Part shown: piece by piece, positions 36,792 through 44,760 of the stretch
Layout: each line of letters starts with the position of its first letter
Position numbering within the stretch: the first letter of the stretch is position 1
Origin: Nonomuraea maritima
GTDB taxonomy: Bacteria > Actinomycetota > Actinomycetes > Streptosporangiales > Streptosporangiaceae
Direction: 5' to 3'
Length of the DNA: 64,000 nucleotides
NCBI RefSeq assembly: GCF_900100395.1
Contig: NZ_FNFB01000001.1
Coordinates: forward strand, 620,001-684,000
Program-made: the position numbers and the translations under genes
The notes under the pieces: generated by a model
Seen by the model: the letters and a program-made list of their open reading frames with translations, nothing else
What the model was told of the DNA's origin: nothing
The model's database searches: none

Positions 36792-36807
36792 GTTCACATA
36801 CATGGAC
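36792..36807. promoter_or_regulatory. Candidate IclR operator, copy 3 (dehydratase/dehydrogenase)
   Basis: GTTCACATACATGGAC, the third copy of GTYCAYRTAYRTGRAC. It lies 10 bp upstream of the TTG start of the dehydratase and 80 bp upstream of the divergent aldehyde dehydrogenase, so it could control both. Confidence 0.65.
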
Positions 36808-36817
36808 GGCGATCACA

Positions 36818-38074
36818 TTGATCATTGAGCAGGTCCACGTCACGCCAGTCGCTTTCCGTGATCCGCCCCTTCTGAACGCCGCCGGAGTCCACGAGCCGTG
36901 GGCACTCCGCACCATTGTCGAGGTCGTCACGGACGAGGGTTTGAGTGGGTTGGGAGAAACCTACGGAGACCTCCACCACCTCGGCAGGATCAGGGAGTGC
37001 GCCAAGGCGCTGATCGGCCTCGACGTGCACGCCTCGAACACGATGTACGCGAGGATCAGCGCGATCGCCGGCGACACCCGTACCGACCTGCACGGCCTGA
37101 CCGGCGCCGCCACGAAGGAGAAGAACGTCGACCGGGTCTTCTCCCCCTTCGAGGTGGCCTGCCTGGACATCCGCGGCAAGGCGGCGGGCGTGCCCGTGGC
37201 GGACCTGCTGGGTGGCAAGGTCCGCCACGCCGTCCCCTACAGCGCGTACCTTTTCTACAAGTGGGCCGGCCACCCGGGCGAGGAGCCTGACCGGTTCGGC
37301 GCCGCCTTGGACGAAGCGGGCATCGTCGCGCAGGCGAGGCAACTCATCGAGGAGTACGGCTTCACCTCCATCAAGCTCAAGGGCGGGGTGTTCCCTCCGG
37401 ACCAGGAGATCGCCGCGATCCGCGCGCTGCACGAGGCGTTTCCCGGGATGCCGCTCCGGCTCGACCCCAACGCCGCCTGGACGGTGGCTACCTCGATTCG
37501 CGTCGGCCGTGAGCTCGACGGTGTCCTGCAGTACCTGGAGGACCCGACAGGGGGCATCGCGGGCATGGCGGAGGTGGCCGAGGCCGTCCCGATGCCTCTG
37601 GCCACGAACATGTGCGTGGTCACGCCCGAGCACTTCCCACCAGCGATGGCTTCCCGCGCGATCGGCGTGCTCCTCCTCGACCATCATTACTGGGGCGGAC
37701 TCGTGCGCTCCTCGCACATCGCCGCCATGTGCGACGCCTACGGCCTGAACCTGTCGATGCACTCCAACTCCCACCTCGGGATCAGCCTGGCCGCCATGAC
37801 GCATCTCGCCGCCGCCACGCCGAACCTCACGTTCGCCTGCGACACCCACACCCCTTGGCAGGACGGCCAGGACGTGGTCGTGCCCGGTGCACTCCGGTTC
37901 GTCGACGGCGCCGTGCCCGTGCCCGACGGCCCCGGCCTGGGCGTGGAACTGGACCGTGACGCGCTCGCCATCATGAACGAGCAGTACGAGAAGTGCGGGA
38001 TCGTGGCCCGCGACGACACGTCCTACATGCAACGCTTCGACCCTTCCTTCTCGGCCAGGAGACCTCGCTGGTGA
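36818..38074 (+). CDS. Glucarate dehydratase (enolase superfamily)
   Basis: 418 residues. The glucarate dehydratase pattern is complete: Lys186-X-Lys188 in SIKLKGGVFPP, metal ligands Asp216 (LRLDPNAAW), Glu241 (YLEDPTGG) and Asn264 (LATNMCVV), and catalytic His315 in SMHSNSHLGISL. It dehydrates glucarate to 5-keto-4-deoxyglucarate. There is no ATG or GTG near the N-terminal motif VTPVAFRDPPLLN, so TTG 36818 is the best start; the frame is open further upstream but would run through the operator. It overlaps the next gene by 4 nt (GTGA). Confidence 0.88.
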   Translation: MIIEQVHVTPVAFRDPPLLNAAGVHEPWALRTIVEVVTDEGLSGLGETYGDLHHLGRIRECAKALIGLDVHASNTMYARISAIAGDTRTDLHGLTGAATKEKNVDRVFSPFEVACLDIRGKAAGVPVADLLGGKVRHAVPYSAYLFYKWAGHPGEEPDRFGAALDEAGIVAQARQLIEEYGFTSIKLKGGVFPPDQEIAAIRALHEAFPGMPLRLDPNAAWTVATSIRVGRELDGVLQYLEDPTGGIAGMAEVAEAVPMPLATNMCVVTPEHFPPAMASRAIGVLLLDHHYWGGLVRSSHIAAMCDAYGLNLSMHSNSHLGISLAAMTHLAAATPNLTFACDTHTPWQDGQDVVVPGALRFVDGAVPVPDGPGLGVELDRDALAIMNEQYEKCGIVARDDTSYMQRFDPSFSARRPRW

Positions 38075-39228
38075 ACATCGCCTACCTCTATCCCTGGGAC
38101 GTGGTCGGCGACCCCTCCGCCCCCGGTCGTCTGGCCGACCTGGGTGTCCAGGCGGTCGCACTGGCGGTGAGCTACCACTCGACCCGTGCGGCGACGCCGT
38201 ACCACCCGGACCATCGCGTGCTGGACGTTCCCTATCCCGCCTTCTACCTCCCGATCCGCCGGCCCGCGTGGGGCCGTCTGGTGCCCGCCGCACCGACGTG
38301 GACGCCCGCCGACGCGTATCTCCAGGCCAGGGACGCATTGAAGGCCGTCGGCCTCCAGGTGCACGCCTGGACCGTCCTCACCCACAACTCGCACCTGGGC
38401 GGCGCCAACCCTGACCTGGTGGTACGCAACGCCTTCGGCGACCCGTACCCGTACGCCCTGTGTCCCGCTCACGAGAACGTCCTCGACTACTGCGAACGCC
38501 TGGTCCGTGAGGTCCTTGAGGTGGCCGAGCCCGACGGTCTGATCCTCGAGGCCTGCGGCCCCATGGGGTTCGGCCATCAGAGCGTCCACGAGAAGACCTC
38601 AGGCGCCGACTGGACTTCCGTGCACGCCGACCTCCTCTCCCTGTGCTTCTGCGCCGCCTGTGCCCCTCGCTACCCGGACGCGACCAGAGGCAGGGTCAGG
38701 GCCGCCATAGACGGCACCACGCCGACGTCACTCACGGGCACGCCCGACGCCGCGTCGCCTCCCGGCACCGTCGAGGACGCCCTCGGCTCCCTCTCGGACA
38801 AAGTGCGCGCTGTACGCCTCGCCCTGTCGGACACCCTTCGCCGGCGCCTGATCGCCGTCGCCAGGCAGACAGCGCCCGACGTACCCATCACCCTGCACGC
38901 CAACCCGGACCCTTGGGCGGCCGGAGCCTTCGCCCCGCTGCCCTCGGGCGAGCCCGGAGCCGACGTGCTGGTGGCCAACTGCTGGGGCGAACCCGCCGCC
39001 GACGCCGCGCGCCTCCGCCGCTTGAAAGAACTGGCCACGCCGACGCAGCGGACAGGCGCGTACGTCCTCGCCCTGCCGCCTCGCCCGGCCGACGCCACCA
39101 CCATCGCCGACCACCTCGCGACGTACGCCGAGGCCGGAGCGACGGAGTTTCACCTGTACCACGCCGGCCTCGCCTCCCCACAACGCCTGACAGCCCTCTC
39201 CAAAGCCCTCCGCCTGCGAAAGCCCTGA
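38071..39228 (+). CDS. Uncharacterised protein with TIM-barrel-like features and a Cys cluster
   Basis: 385 residues, GTG start overlapping the dehydratase stop, with CCAGGAG upstream. I recognise no named enzyme. It begins NIAYLYPWDVVGD, has barrel-like blocks (LQVHAWTVLTHN, ANPDLVVRNAFGDPYPYALC, GLILEACGPMGFG), a cysteine cluster LCFCAACAPRYPD, then VPITLHANPDPW, and is Ala-rich. There is no signal peptide. The pattern of a barrel with an ALCPAH segment and a CFC-X2-C motif recalls uncharacterised glycoside-hydrolase-like proteins. Translational coupling to glucarate dehydratase suggests a role in uronic/aldaric acid use, for example lactone or oligouronide hydrolysis. Confidence 0.8.
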   Translation: MNIAYLYPWDVVGDPSAPGRLADLGVQAVALAVSYHSTRAATPYHPDHRVLDVPYPAFYLPIRRPAWGRLVPAAPTWTPADAYLQARDALKAVGLQVHAWTVLTHNSHLGGANPDLVVRNAFGDPYPYALCPAHENVLDYCERLVREVLEVAEPDGLILEACGPMGFGHQSVHEKTSGADWTSVHADLLSLCFCAACAPRYPDATRGRVRAAIDGTTPTSLTGTPDAASPPGTVEDALGSLSDKVRAVRLALSDTLRRRLIAVARQTAPDVPITLHANPDPWAAGAFAPLPSGEPGADVLVANCWGEPAADAARLRRLKELATPTQRTGAYVLALPPRPADATTIADHLATYAEAGATEFHLYHAGLASPQRLTALSKALRLRKP

Positions 39229-40324
39229 ACCGAATTCCGTCGGCGGCACGGCCGCGCAGGTCAGCTCGCCGCCGCGGGCACATGCTCGTACCTTCAGAGG
39301 CGTTAGAGATGATCATTCACGTTCGGCATGGCGGCGTGACCGCGGGTTCTGAGGCCTCAGGGTGGCCGGGCGCCTCCTTTCGGCCCTCCTCGACGGATCC
39401 CGAACTCCACCAGCGCGGCGTCGTCAGCGCCCTCGCCGACTTCCTTCCGGACTGATGCATCACCTGGTGTCACGCCGCAGGCACCGATGATGTGACCGTC
39501 GCACTCAGCGGAGAGCTTCCTGGTTCCGCGCCGCGCTTCCTCTCGCAGGCCGGCACAGAAGCGGGGCATCACGTTCAGTGGTCTGGTCATGGAAAGACGC
39601 TGGTCATTGGCGAGTTCGGCTCGTGGTTCGTGGTCGTGGAACCCGACGACTGGAATGGCGCTGGAGGACTGCCCCGGCTTTCGGCCGCTGGTGAGGGCGG
39701 CGCGGGGACACGATGTGGCACTACGACCTGCGCTACGCCCGGGACGGACAAGTGCTGTGCCGCTTTCGACAGGGTGCCGAGCCTGAGGGGAACCCGTCAT
39801 CGCTTGTCGGCCTTCTCTCTGGGTTGTCACTGGCATCGGGGCTTCCTCCCTCGGAGACACCGGAATCGGGCCTGCCCTCGTTTTACGGTGGAAGGCGCAC
39901 GCTTTCGTCCTGGTGGAGCGAGTCACCGGAGTGCGCCTGACCACGCAGTTGGCTGCGCGGTGAGCACAAGCGAATCATCCAGGGGCCTCACCCACGTGAT
40001 GTGCCGCCTGACGACGGCGAACTGTGGCCTCAGTACGCGCTCGGAATGATCGTTTGTTCTCAATCCCGATCACAGATGCAACGAGTTCTCTCAGACATCA
40101 AGGGAATTTACGACCTCAAGCTCTCGAACGATGTACTCGTGAGCGCTGCCGTCCGACTTCCAGTGGGTTCCGTCGCGCCTCCGGCCTCTTCATGGCCCGC
40201 GCCACGAGCTACGATCCACTTGATGAGAGGCAGCGGACCAGGCACGCCAACAACCGTTCATCGGCGCTGCAGCCGGCCACGAAACCGGTCGATACTGTAA
40301 ACGCCCCAATACGAATGGATACTT
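39229..40324. other. Stretch without an intact gene, lower GC than its surroundings
   Basis: About 1.1 kb between the barrel protein and the DUF402 gene. Apart from the possible gene remnant at 39492-39940 I see only short frames. Composition from about 39.5 kb to 41 kb is visibly less GC-rich than the flanks, which would fit imported and decaying DNA. Confidence 0.5.
39492..39940 (+). pseudogene. Possible frameshifted remnant resembling DUF6461-type small proteins
   Basis: Protein-like sequence continues across three frames. Frame 1 gives VIGEFGSWFVVVEPDDWNG (to about 39660), frame 2 gives EDCPGFRPLVRAARGHDV (to about 39715), and frame 3 gives YDLRYARDGQVLCRF and ends SSWWSESPECA (stop at 39940). 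The order of a VGE/WFVVVE strand, a short helix with RAARG and a YARDGQVLCRF strand resembles DUF6461 actinobacterial proteins, from memory. At least two frameshifts would be needed, so I read it as a decayed gene. The family link is weak. Confidence 0.4.
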
Positions 40325-40828
40325 ATGAAAGATGTGCGGGTCGTCTATCGAAAATACGGGGGAGCTCTGCACTGGCATCATGCCGGTCGACTGCTGGGTG
40401 AGGACAGCCACGGCGTCTGGGTAGAAGTGCCCAGCGGGACGGTAGCCCGCAAGGGCACCGATCCGCCTATCACCCGGCCCACAGCAGCGACCATGCTGTT
40501 TCCGCGCGACGATTGGTGGACGGCTTCGTTCAACCACCTGCCGGATCGGACCGAGGTCTACGTCGACGTCACCACCATTCCGGAATGGAGGGACTACGAG
40601 GTGACCATGCTCGACCTCGACCTGGACGTGATCCGCATGAGGGACGGACAGTTGATACTCGACGACGAGGACGAATTCGCGCTGCACCAGGTACTACTTG
40701 ATTACCCACCCGACCTGATCATACGGGCACAGAGAACCGCGGACTGGTTGATGAATGCCGTAGGCAAAAGAAAGGGGCCATTCAACGGCGCACACTTGGC
40801 ATGGCTCTCGAAAGCAACGCAAACCTGA
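40325..40828 (+). CDS. DUF402-domain protein (FomD / nucleoside-diphosphatase fold)
   Basis: 167 residues. The DUF402 core is visible: TRPTAATMLFPRDDWWTASF, YVDVTTIPEWRDYEVTMLDL, DLDLDVIRMRDGQLIL and DDEDEFALHQ. The Asp-rich strand (LDLDLDVIRMRDG...DDEDEF) forms the divalent-metal site in this fold, used by FomD and by nucleoside di/triphosphatases. Length fits the family. It stands alone between two gene-poor stretches, in relatively AT-richer sequence than its neighbours. The substrate is unknown. Confidence 0.82.
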   Translation: MKDVRVVYRKYGGALHWHHAGRLLGEDSHGVWVEVPSGTVARKGTDPPITRPTAATMLFPRDDWWTASFNHLPDRTEVYVDVTTIPEWRDYEVTMLDLDLDVIRMRDGQLILDDEDEFALHQVLLDYPPDLIIRAQRTADWLMNAVGKRKGPFNGAHLAWLSKATQT

Positions 40829-41062
40829 AACTTGTACGGAGCGGCGGCGAGATGAAAAGAGGCTAGCAGCATCCGGCTCCAGAAACCAAACCGTTTCCCC
40901 ATGCCGTGAAAACAGGCAGCACCCAGCCCATATATCCAGGTTGCCTAATGAGCGCGCATAAATGCCCATAAATCCCGCAAGACCCTAACTCCTGCCCACC
41001 CACGACAACGCCCACAGGCGCCGGGCCGGCACGACCTCGGCCCGCGCGAGCGGATGGACCGA

Positions 41063-41167
41063 TTGTCCGGCGGTCAGCGCACATTGTCGGGTAGCGAGCA
41101 CACGCTGTCGGGTGGCCAACGCACGTTGCCGGACAGTGAGCACACGTTGTCGGGTAGCCAACGCACG
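41063..41167. repeat. Tandem array of a 21-bp unit, 5 copies
   Basis: Five 21-bp units with two alternating sub-types; read on the plus strand the heptads are LSGGQRT, LSGSEHT, LSGGQRT, LPDSEHT, LSGSQRT. The unit is a multiple of three and changes keep the frame open, so a coding origin cannot be excluded, but the rest of that 184-residue frame (41054-41608) has no protein-like features and no ribosome site. Confidence 0.8.
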
Positions 41168-41510
41168 CTGGCCACGCTGGCGCCGGCCGTCGGCAAGCGC
41201 GCCGACCTGGTGATGCCAGTCGCGCCACCAGCAGAACTCCATCCGCTGGCCCGCGTAGCAACTGCCACCCCATGGCATAACAGCCAGCCCGAGAAGCCCG
41301 ACGACCGCCTCCTCAGCCCCCACCCCATGCCTACGGACTGCACCACATCGACCTTCACAGCGCCGACCTGCGCCGCTCGAAGGCCGGGGCGTCCGCGAGC
41401 GCCCCCTCGGGGTGCGTACGGACAGTGGTTGCCTTTGGTCGATGGGTGCGGGCATTGCACGCACCGCCCAACCACGCGGCTGAGGTGCCGGCCTGCGGCG
41501 GCGCGGACGT

Positions 41511-41995
41511 CAAGCGCTTCGCTGAGCGCGCGGCACAGACAGCGAGCACCTCTCCAGTGGAGGGGCGCAGACATGGGGTGCTTCGCTCAATGGACGGCGC
41601 TGGAGTAGTGGCCTACAAGTGGTACGGACATTGAGCGCTTCGCTCAACGTGCGGTGCGAGCGCCTCCAGGTACAGCCTCCTGGTACAGAGGAGGGGACGT
41701 TCGACGCTTCGCTCAATGGACACAGCCAGAGTGCCTGCCTACGCACAGCTCGGACATTGAACCCTCGACCAGCGCGCGACGCAGACGCTAGGCGCCCCCT
41801 CAGCAGAGCACGCGGACAGTACCGCTTCTCTCAATGGGAGCAGCCAGGGTGCTGGAGCGCTTGCCCACACCGCGCCGCTCCGTTGAGCGCTTCGCTCAGC
41901 GGAGCGACGCGGGCAATGACGCATCGCTCAATGAACGCACCCGCGGTGCCGGCCTACGCGCGGACGGACGTTGAGCGCTTCGCTCAGCGTCCGTC
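41511..41995. repeat. Dispersed hairpin repeats with GAGCG-CTT-CGCTC core
   Basis: Copies: 41513-41523 (short, AGCG-CTT-CGCT), 41631-41647 (TTGAGCG/CGCTCAA, perfect 7-bp stem), 41876-41906 (14-bp stem, one G-T pair) and 41963-41995 (15-bp stem, one G-T pair). The inner seven bases are near-identical, while the outer stem bases differ between the last two copies (CGCTCCG versus GACGGACG) yet stay complementary. The last copy lies 108 bp beyond the rnj stop and could terminate the dapA-rnj transcript. Confidence 0.75.
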
Positions 41996-42102
41996 GATGT
42001 CGCGCAGCCCGGCGGGTGAGTCGCCTTCCGAGGGAACGCGCCCCCACCCGCACGCCCCCGCAGGTACGGCAGACCCAGTTGCCTGCCGTACCGTTCGGAG
42101 CG

Positions 42103-43788
42103 TCAGACCTCGAGCACCACTGGGATGATCATGGGACGCCGGCGATAGGTGTCGCTCACCCAACGCCCCACTGTGCGCCGGACCACCCGGCGGATCTCCT
42201 GCATGTCCACCACGCCGTCCGCGGCCTTCTCCTCGAGGGCGCGCTGGATCTGCGGGATGAACCCCTCGAACTGCTGGGGGTCGATGCCCGATCCGCGTGC
42301 GTGGATCTCGGGCCCGGCGGTGAGCTTGCCGGTGCTGGAGTCGACGACGACGACCACGGAGATGAACCCCTCGTCGCCGAGGATCCTGCGGTCCTTCAAC
42401 GAGGTGTCGGTGATCTCACCCACCGACGAGCCGTCGACGTAGACGTACCCGGCGTGCACGGCACCGACGATCTTCGCCCTGCCGTCGACCAGGTCGACCA
42501 CGACGCCGTCCTCAGCGATCACGATGTGGTCGTCGGGCACGCCGGTGAGGGCCGCCAGCTTCGCATGCGCTCGCAGATGACGCCACTCTCCGTGGACGGG
42601 CATGAAGTTGGACGGCCTGGTCAGGTTCAGGACGTACAACAGCTCGCCCGCGGCCGCATGGCCGGAGACGTGCACCTTCGCGTTGCCCTTGTGCACGACC
42701 CGGGCGCCCCACCTGGTCAGCCCGTTGATGACCTTGTTGACCGCAGTCTCGTTGCCCGGCACGAGAGACGACGCCAGCAGCACCGTGTCGCCCTCGGCGA
42801 TACGGATCGGATGGTCACGATTGGCCATCCGCGACAGCGCCGCCATGGGCTCGCCCTGGGAGCCGGTGCAGACGAGCACCACGTCCTCCGGCGGCCATTC
42901 CTCGATGTCACGCGCGTCGACGATCAGCCCCGGCGGCACCTTGAGGTAGCCCAGGTCGCGGGCCACCCCCATGTTGCGCACCATGGAACGTCCGACGAGG
43001 GCCACCTTGCGGCCGTGCCGCGCGGCGGCGTCCATGACCTGCTGGATGCGGTGCACGTGCGACGCGAAGCTGGCCACGATGACCCGCTGCTCGGATGTCC
43101 GGATCACCTCGTCGATGACCGGTGCGATCTCGCGTTCGCTGGTGACGAAGCCCGGCACCTCCGCGTTGGTGGAGTCGGACATCAGCAGGTCGACGCCCTC
43201 CGTGCCGAGCCTGGCGAAGCCGCCGAGGTCGGTGAGACGACCGTCGCTCGGCAACTGGTCCATACGGAAGTCGCCGGTGTGCAGCACGATGCCCGCCGGT
43301 GTCCTGATGGCCACGGCGAGCGCGTCGGGGATCGAGTGGTTGACCGCGAGGAACTCGCAGTCGAACGGTCCGAAGACCTGCCGTTCCCCCTCGACGACCT
43401 CGACCTTGGTGGGCTGGATCCTGTGCTCGGTGAGCTTCGCCTCGATGAGCGCGAGCGTGAGCCTCGACCCGATGAGCGGAATGTCGCGCCGCTCGCGCAA
43501 CAGGTAGGGGACCGCCCCGATGTGGTCCTCGTGCGCATGCGTGAGGACCACCGCCTCGACGTCGTCGAGCCGGTGCCTGATGTACTCGAAGTCAGGCAGG
43601 ATGAGGTCGACACCCGGTTGGTCGGGCTCGGGGAACAACACCCCGCAGTCGACGATCAGCAGGCGGCCCTCGTACTCGAAGACCGCCATGTTCCTGCCGA
43701 TCTCCCCCAGTCCGCCGAGCGCGACGATGCGCAGGCCGCCTTCCGGCAGCGCGGGCGGAGGGCCAAGCTCCGGATGTGGATGGCTCAT
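42103..43788 (-). CDS. rnj: Ribonuclease J
   Basis: 561 residues, full length. The metallo-beta-lactamase motif HAHEDHIG (His84, His86, Asp88, His89) sits in LTHAHEDHIGAVPYLL; beta-CASP elements include GTGSQGEPMAALSR-type sequence and PVHGEWRHL; the C-terminal domain ends RRPMIIPVVLEV. It is a 5'-3' exonuclease and endonuclease for mRNA decay and rRNA maturation. The pairing with dapA just upstream (54-bp gap, same strand) is conserved across actinobacteria. Confidence 0.95.
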   Translation of the reverse strand: MSHPHPELGPPPALPEGGLRIVALGGLGEIGRNMAVFEYEGRLLIVDCGVLFPEPDQPGVDLILPDFEYIRHRLDDVEAVVLTHAHEDHIGAVPYLLRERRDIPLIGSRLTLALIEAKLTEHRIQPTKVEVVEGERQVFGPFDCEFLAVNHSIPDALAVAIRTPAGIVLHTGDFRMDQLPSDGRLTDLGGFARLGTEGVDLLMSDSTNAEVPGFVTSEREIAPVIDEVIRTSEQRVIVASFASHVHRIQQVMDAAARHGRKVALVGRSMVRNMGVARDLGYLKVPPGLIVDARDIEEWPPEDVVLVCTGSQGEPMAALSRMANRDHPIRIAEGDTVLLASSLVPGNETAVNKVINGLTRWGARVVHKGNAKVHVSGHAAAGELLYVLNLTRPSNFMPVHGEWRHLRAHAKLAALTGVPDDHIVIAEDGVVVDLVDGRAKIVGAVHAGYVYVDGSSVGEITDTSLKDRRILGDEGFISVVVVVDSSTGKLTAGPEIHARGSGIDPQQFEGFIPQIQRALEEKAADGVVDMQEIRRVVRRTVGRWVSDTYRRRPMIIPVVLEV

Positions 43789-43842
43789 GCCTGGCCCCCT
43801 TGGATAGATCTTGTTCTCAAAACTCCCGGTTCCTCCCCGCTT

Positions 43843-44760
43843 CTATGCGTCTGTCAACTTCACCCCGCCGGCTACCAGGCAAGCACGCAGCTCGGCGATT
43901 TGCTTTTGTGTGGCGTCCACGAGAGGCAGCCGCACTGGGCCGACCGGCATCCCGACCAGGCCCAGGGCCGCCTTCGCCATGATCGCGCCGCCCGCGCGGA
44001 GCATGATGCCGTCGACCACGGGATTCAGCTGCTCGTGAATCGTCCGGGCCTGCTCCACCTCACCGCTCCTGAACAAGGAGATCATCCGCGCGAGCTCCGC
44101 ACCCACCACGTGCCCGACCACGCTGACGAACCCGGCGGCGCCCAGGGAGAGCCACGCGAGGTTGAGCAGGTCGTCACCTGAGTAGAACGCGAGATCCGTC
44201 GCGATCATTACCTGGCCGGCGGCAAAGAGATCACCCTTCGCGTCCTTCACGGCCACGATGCGGTCGTGCTGCGCCAAACGGATCAACGTCTCAGTCTGAA
44301 TCGGTACGCCACTCCGGCCCGGAATGTCGTAGAGCATCACAGGAAGATCAGTAGCATCGGCGACAGCGGTGAAGTGCCGGTAAAGGCCCTCCTGCGGAGG
44401 CTTGTTGTAATAAGGCGTCACCACGAGGAGACCGTGCGCACCGGCATCCGCCGCCTGCTTGGCGAGTTCGATGCTGTGGCGGGTGTCATTGGTTCCCGCG
44501 CCCGCGACCACGGTCGCGCGGTCACCGACCGCTTCCAGGACGGCGCTCACCAGGCGCCGCTTCTCGTCATCCGTCGTGGTGGGCGACTCGCCGGTCGTCC
44601 CGTTAACGATCAAACCGTCATGGCGCTGCTCGTCGACCAGATAGGTGGCAAGACGTTGCACGGCCTCAAAATCGACCTCGCCGTCAGAGGTGAACGGCGT
44701 GACCATCGCGGTCAGCATACGGCCGAAGGGCGCGTCGGTGGTTCCAGTTGGCGATGCCAT
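43843..44760 (-). CDS. dapA: 4-hydroxy-tetrahydrodipicolinate synthase
   Basis: 305 residues. It has the Schiff-base Lys172 (VAVKDAKGD), the Tyr144 of YDIPGRSG, the Thr55-Thr56 pair of NGTTGESPT and the YYNKPPQEG segment, all as in DapA. It condenses pyruvate with aspartate semialdehyde on the way to diaminopimelate and lysine. ATG 44760 is selected because MVTPF follows at the usual distance; the open frame continues upstream to 45093 without similarity. The same fold is used by 5-keto-4-deoxyglucarate dehydratase, but the dapA-rnj order and sequence motifs favour DapA. Confidence 0.93.
   Translation of the reverse strand: MASPTGTTDAPFGRMLTAMVTPFTSDGEVDFEAVQRLATYLVDEQRHDGLIVNGTTGESPTTTDDEKRRLVSAVLEAVGDRATVVAGAGTNDTRHSIELAKQAADAGAHGLLVVTPYYNKPPQEGLYRHFTAVADATDLPVMLYDIPGRSGVPIQTETLIRLAQHDRIVAVKDAKGDLFAAGQVMIATDLAFYSGDDLLNLAWLSLGAAGFVSVVGHVVGAELARMISLFRSGEVEQARTIHEQLNPVVDGIMLRAGGAIMAKAALGLVGMPVGPVRLPLVDATQKQIAELRACLVAGGVKLTDA

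Larger units (their letters stand above)
40829..42102. other. Gene-free stretch with tandem and hairpin repeats
   Basis: About 1.27 kb between the DUF402 gene and rnj (whose 3' end faces it). It contains a 21-bp tandem array (41063-41167) and, from 41.5 kb on, quasi-repeats of about 90-126 bp carrying GAGCG-CTT-CGCTC hairpins and a CTTCGCTCAATGG phrase at 41581, 41707, (degenerate) 41825 and 41922. Open frames exist on both strands but have no start context or recognisable family. Confidence 0.7.

Noticed and set aside
41054..41608. A 184-residue plus-strand frame containing heptad repeats as a real gene
   Set aside because: No ribosome site, no recognisable domain beyond the repeat, and equally long frames on the other strand.
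43843..44760. dapA as the missing 5-keto-4-deoxyglucarate dehydratase of the uronate pathway
   Set aside because: Its sequence motifs and its pairing with rnj are those of conserved DapA; no regulatory palindrome lies nearby.
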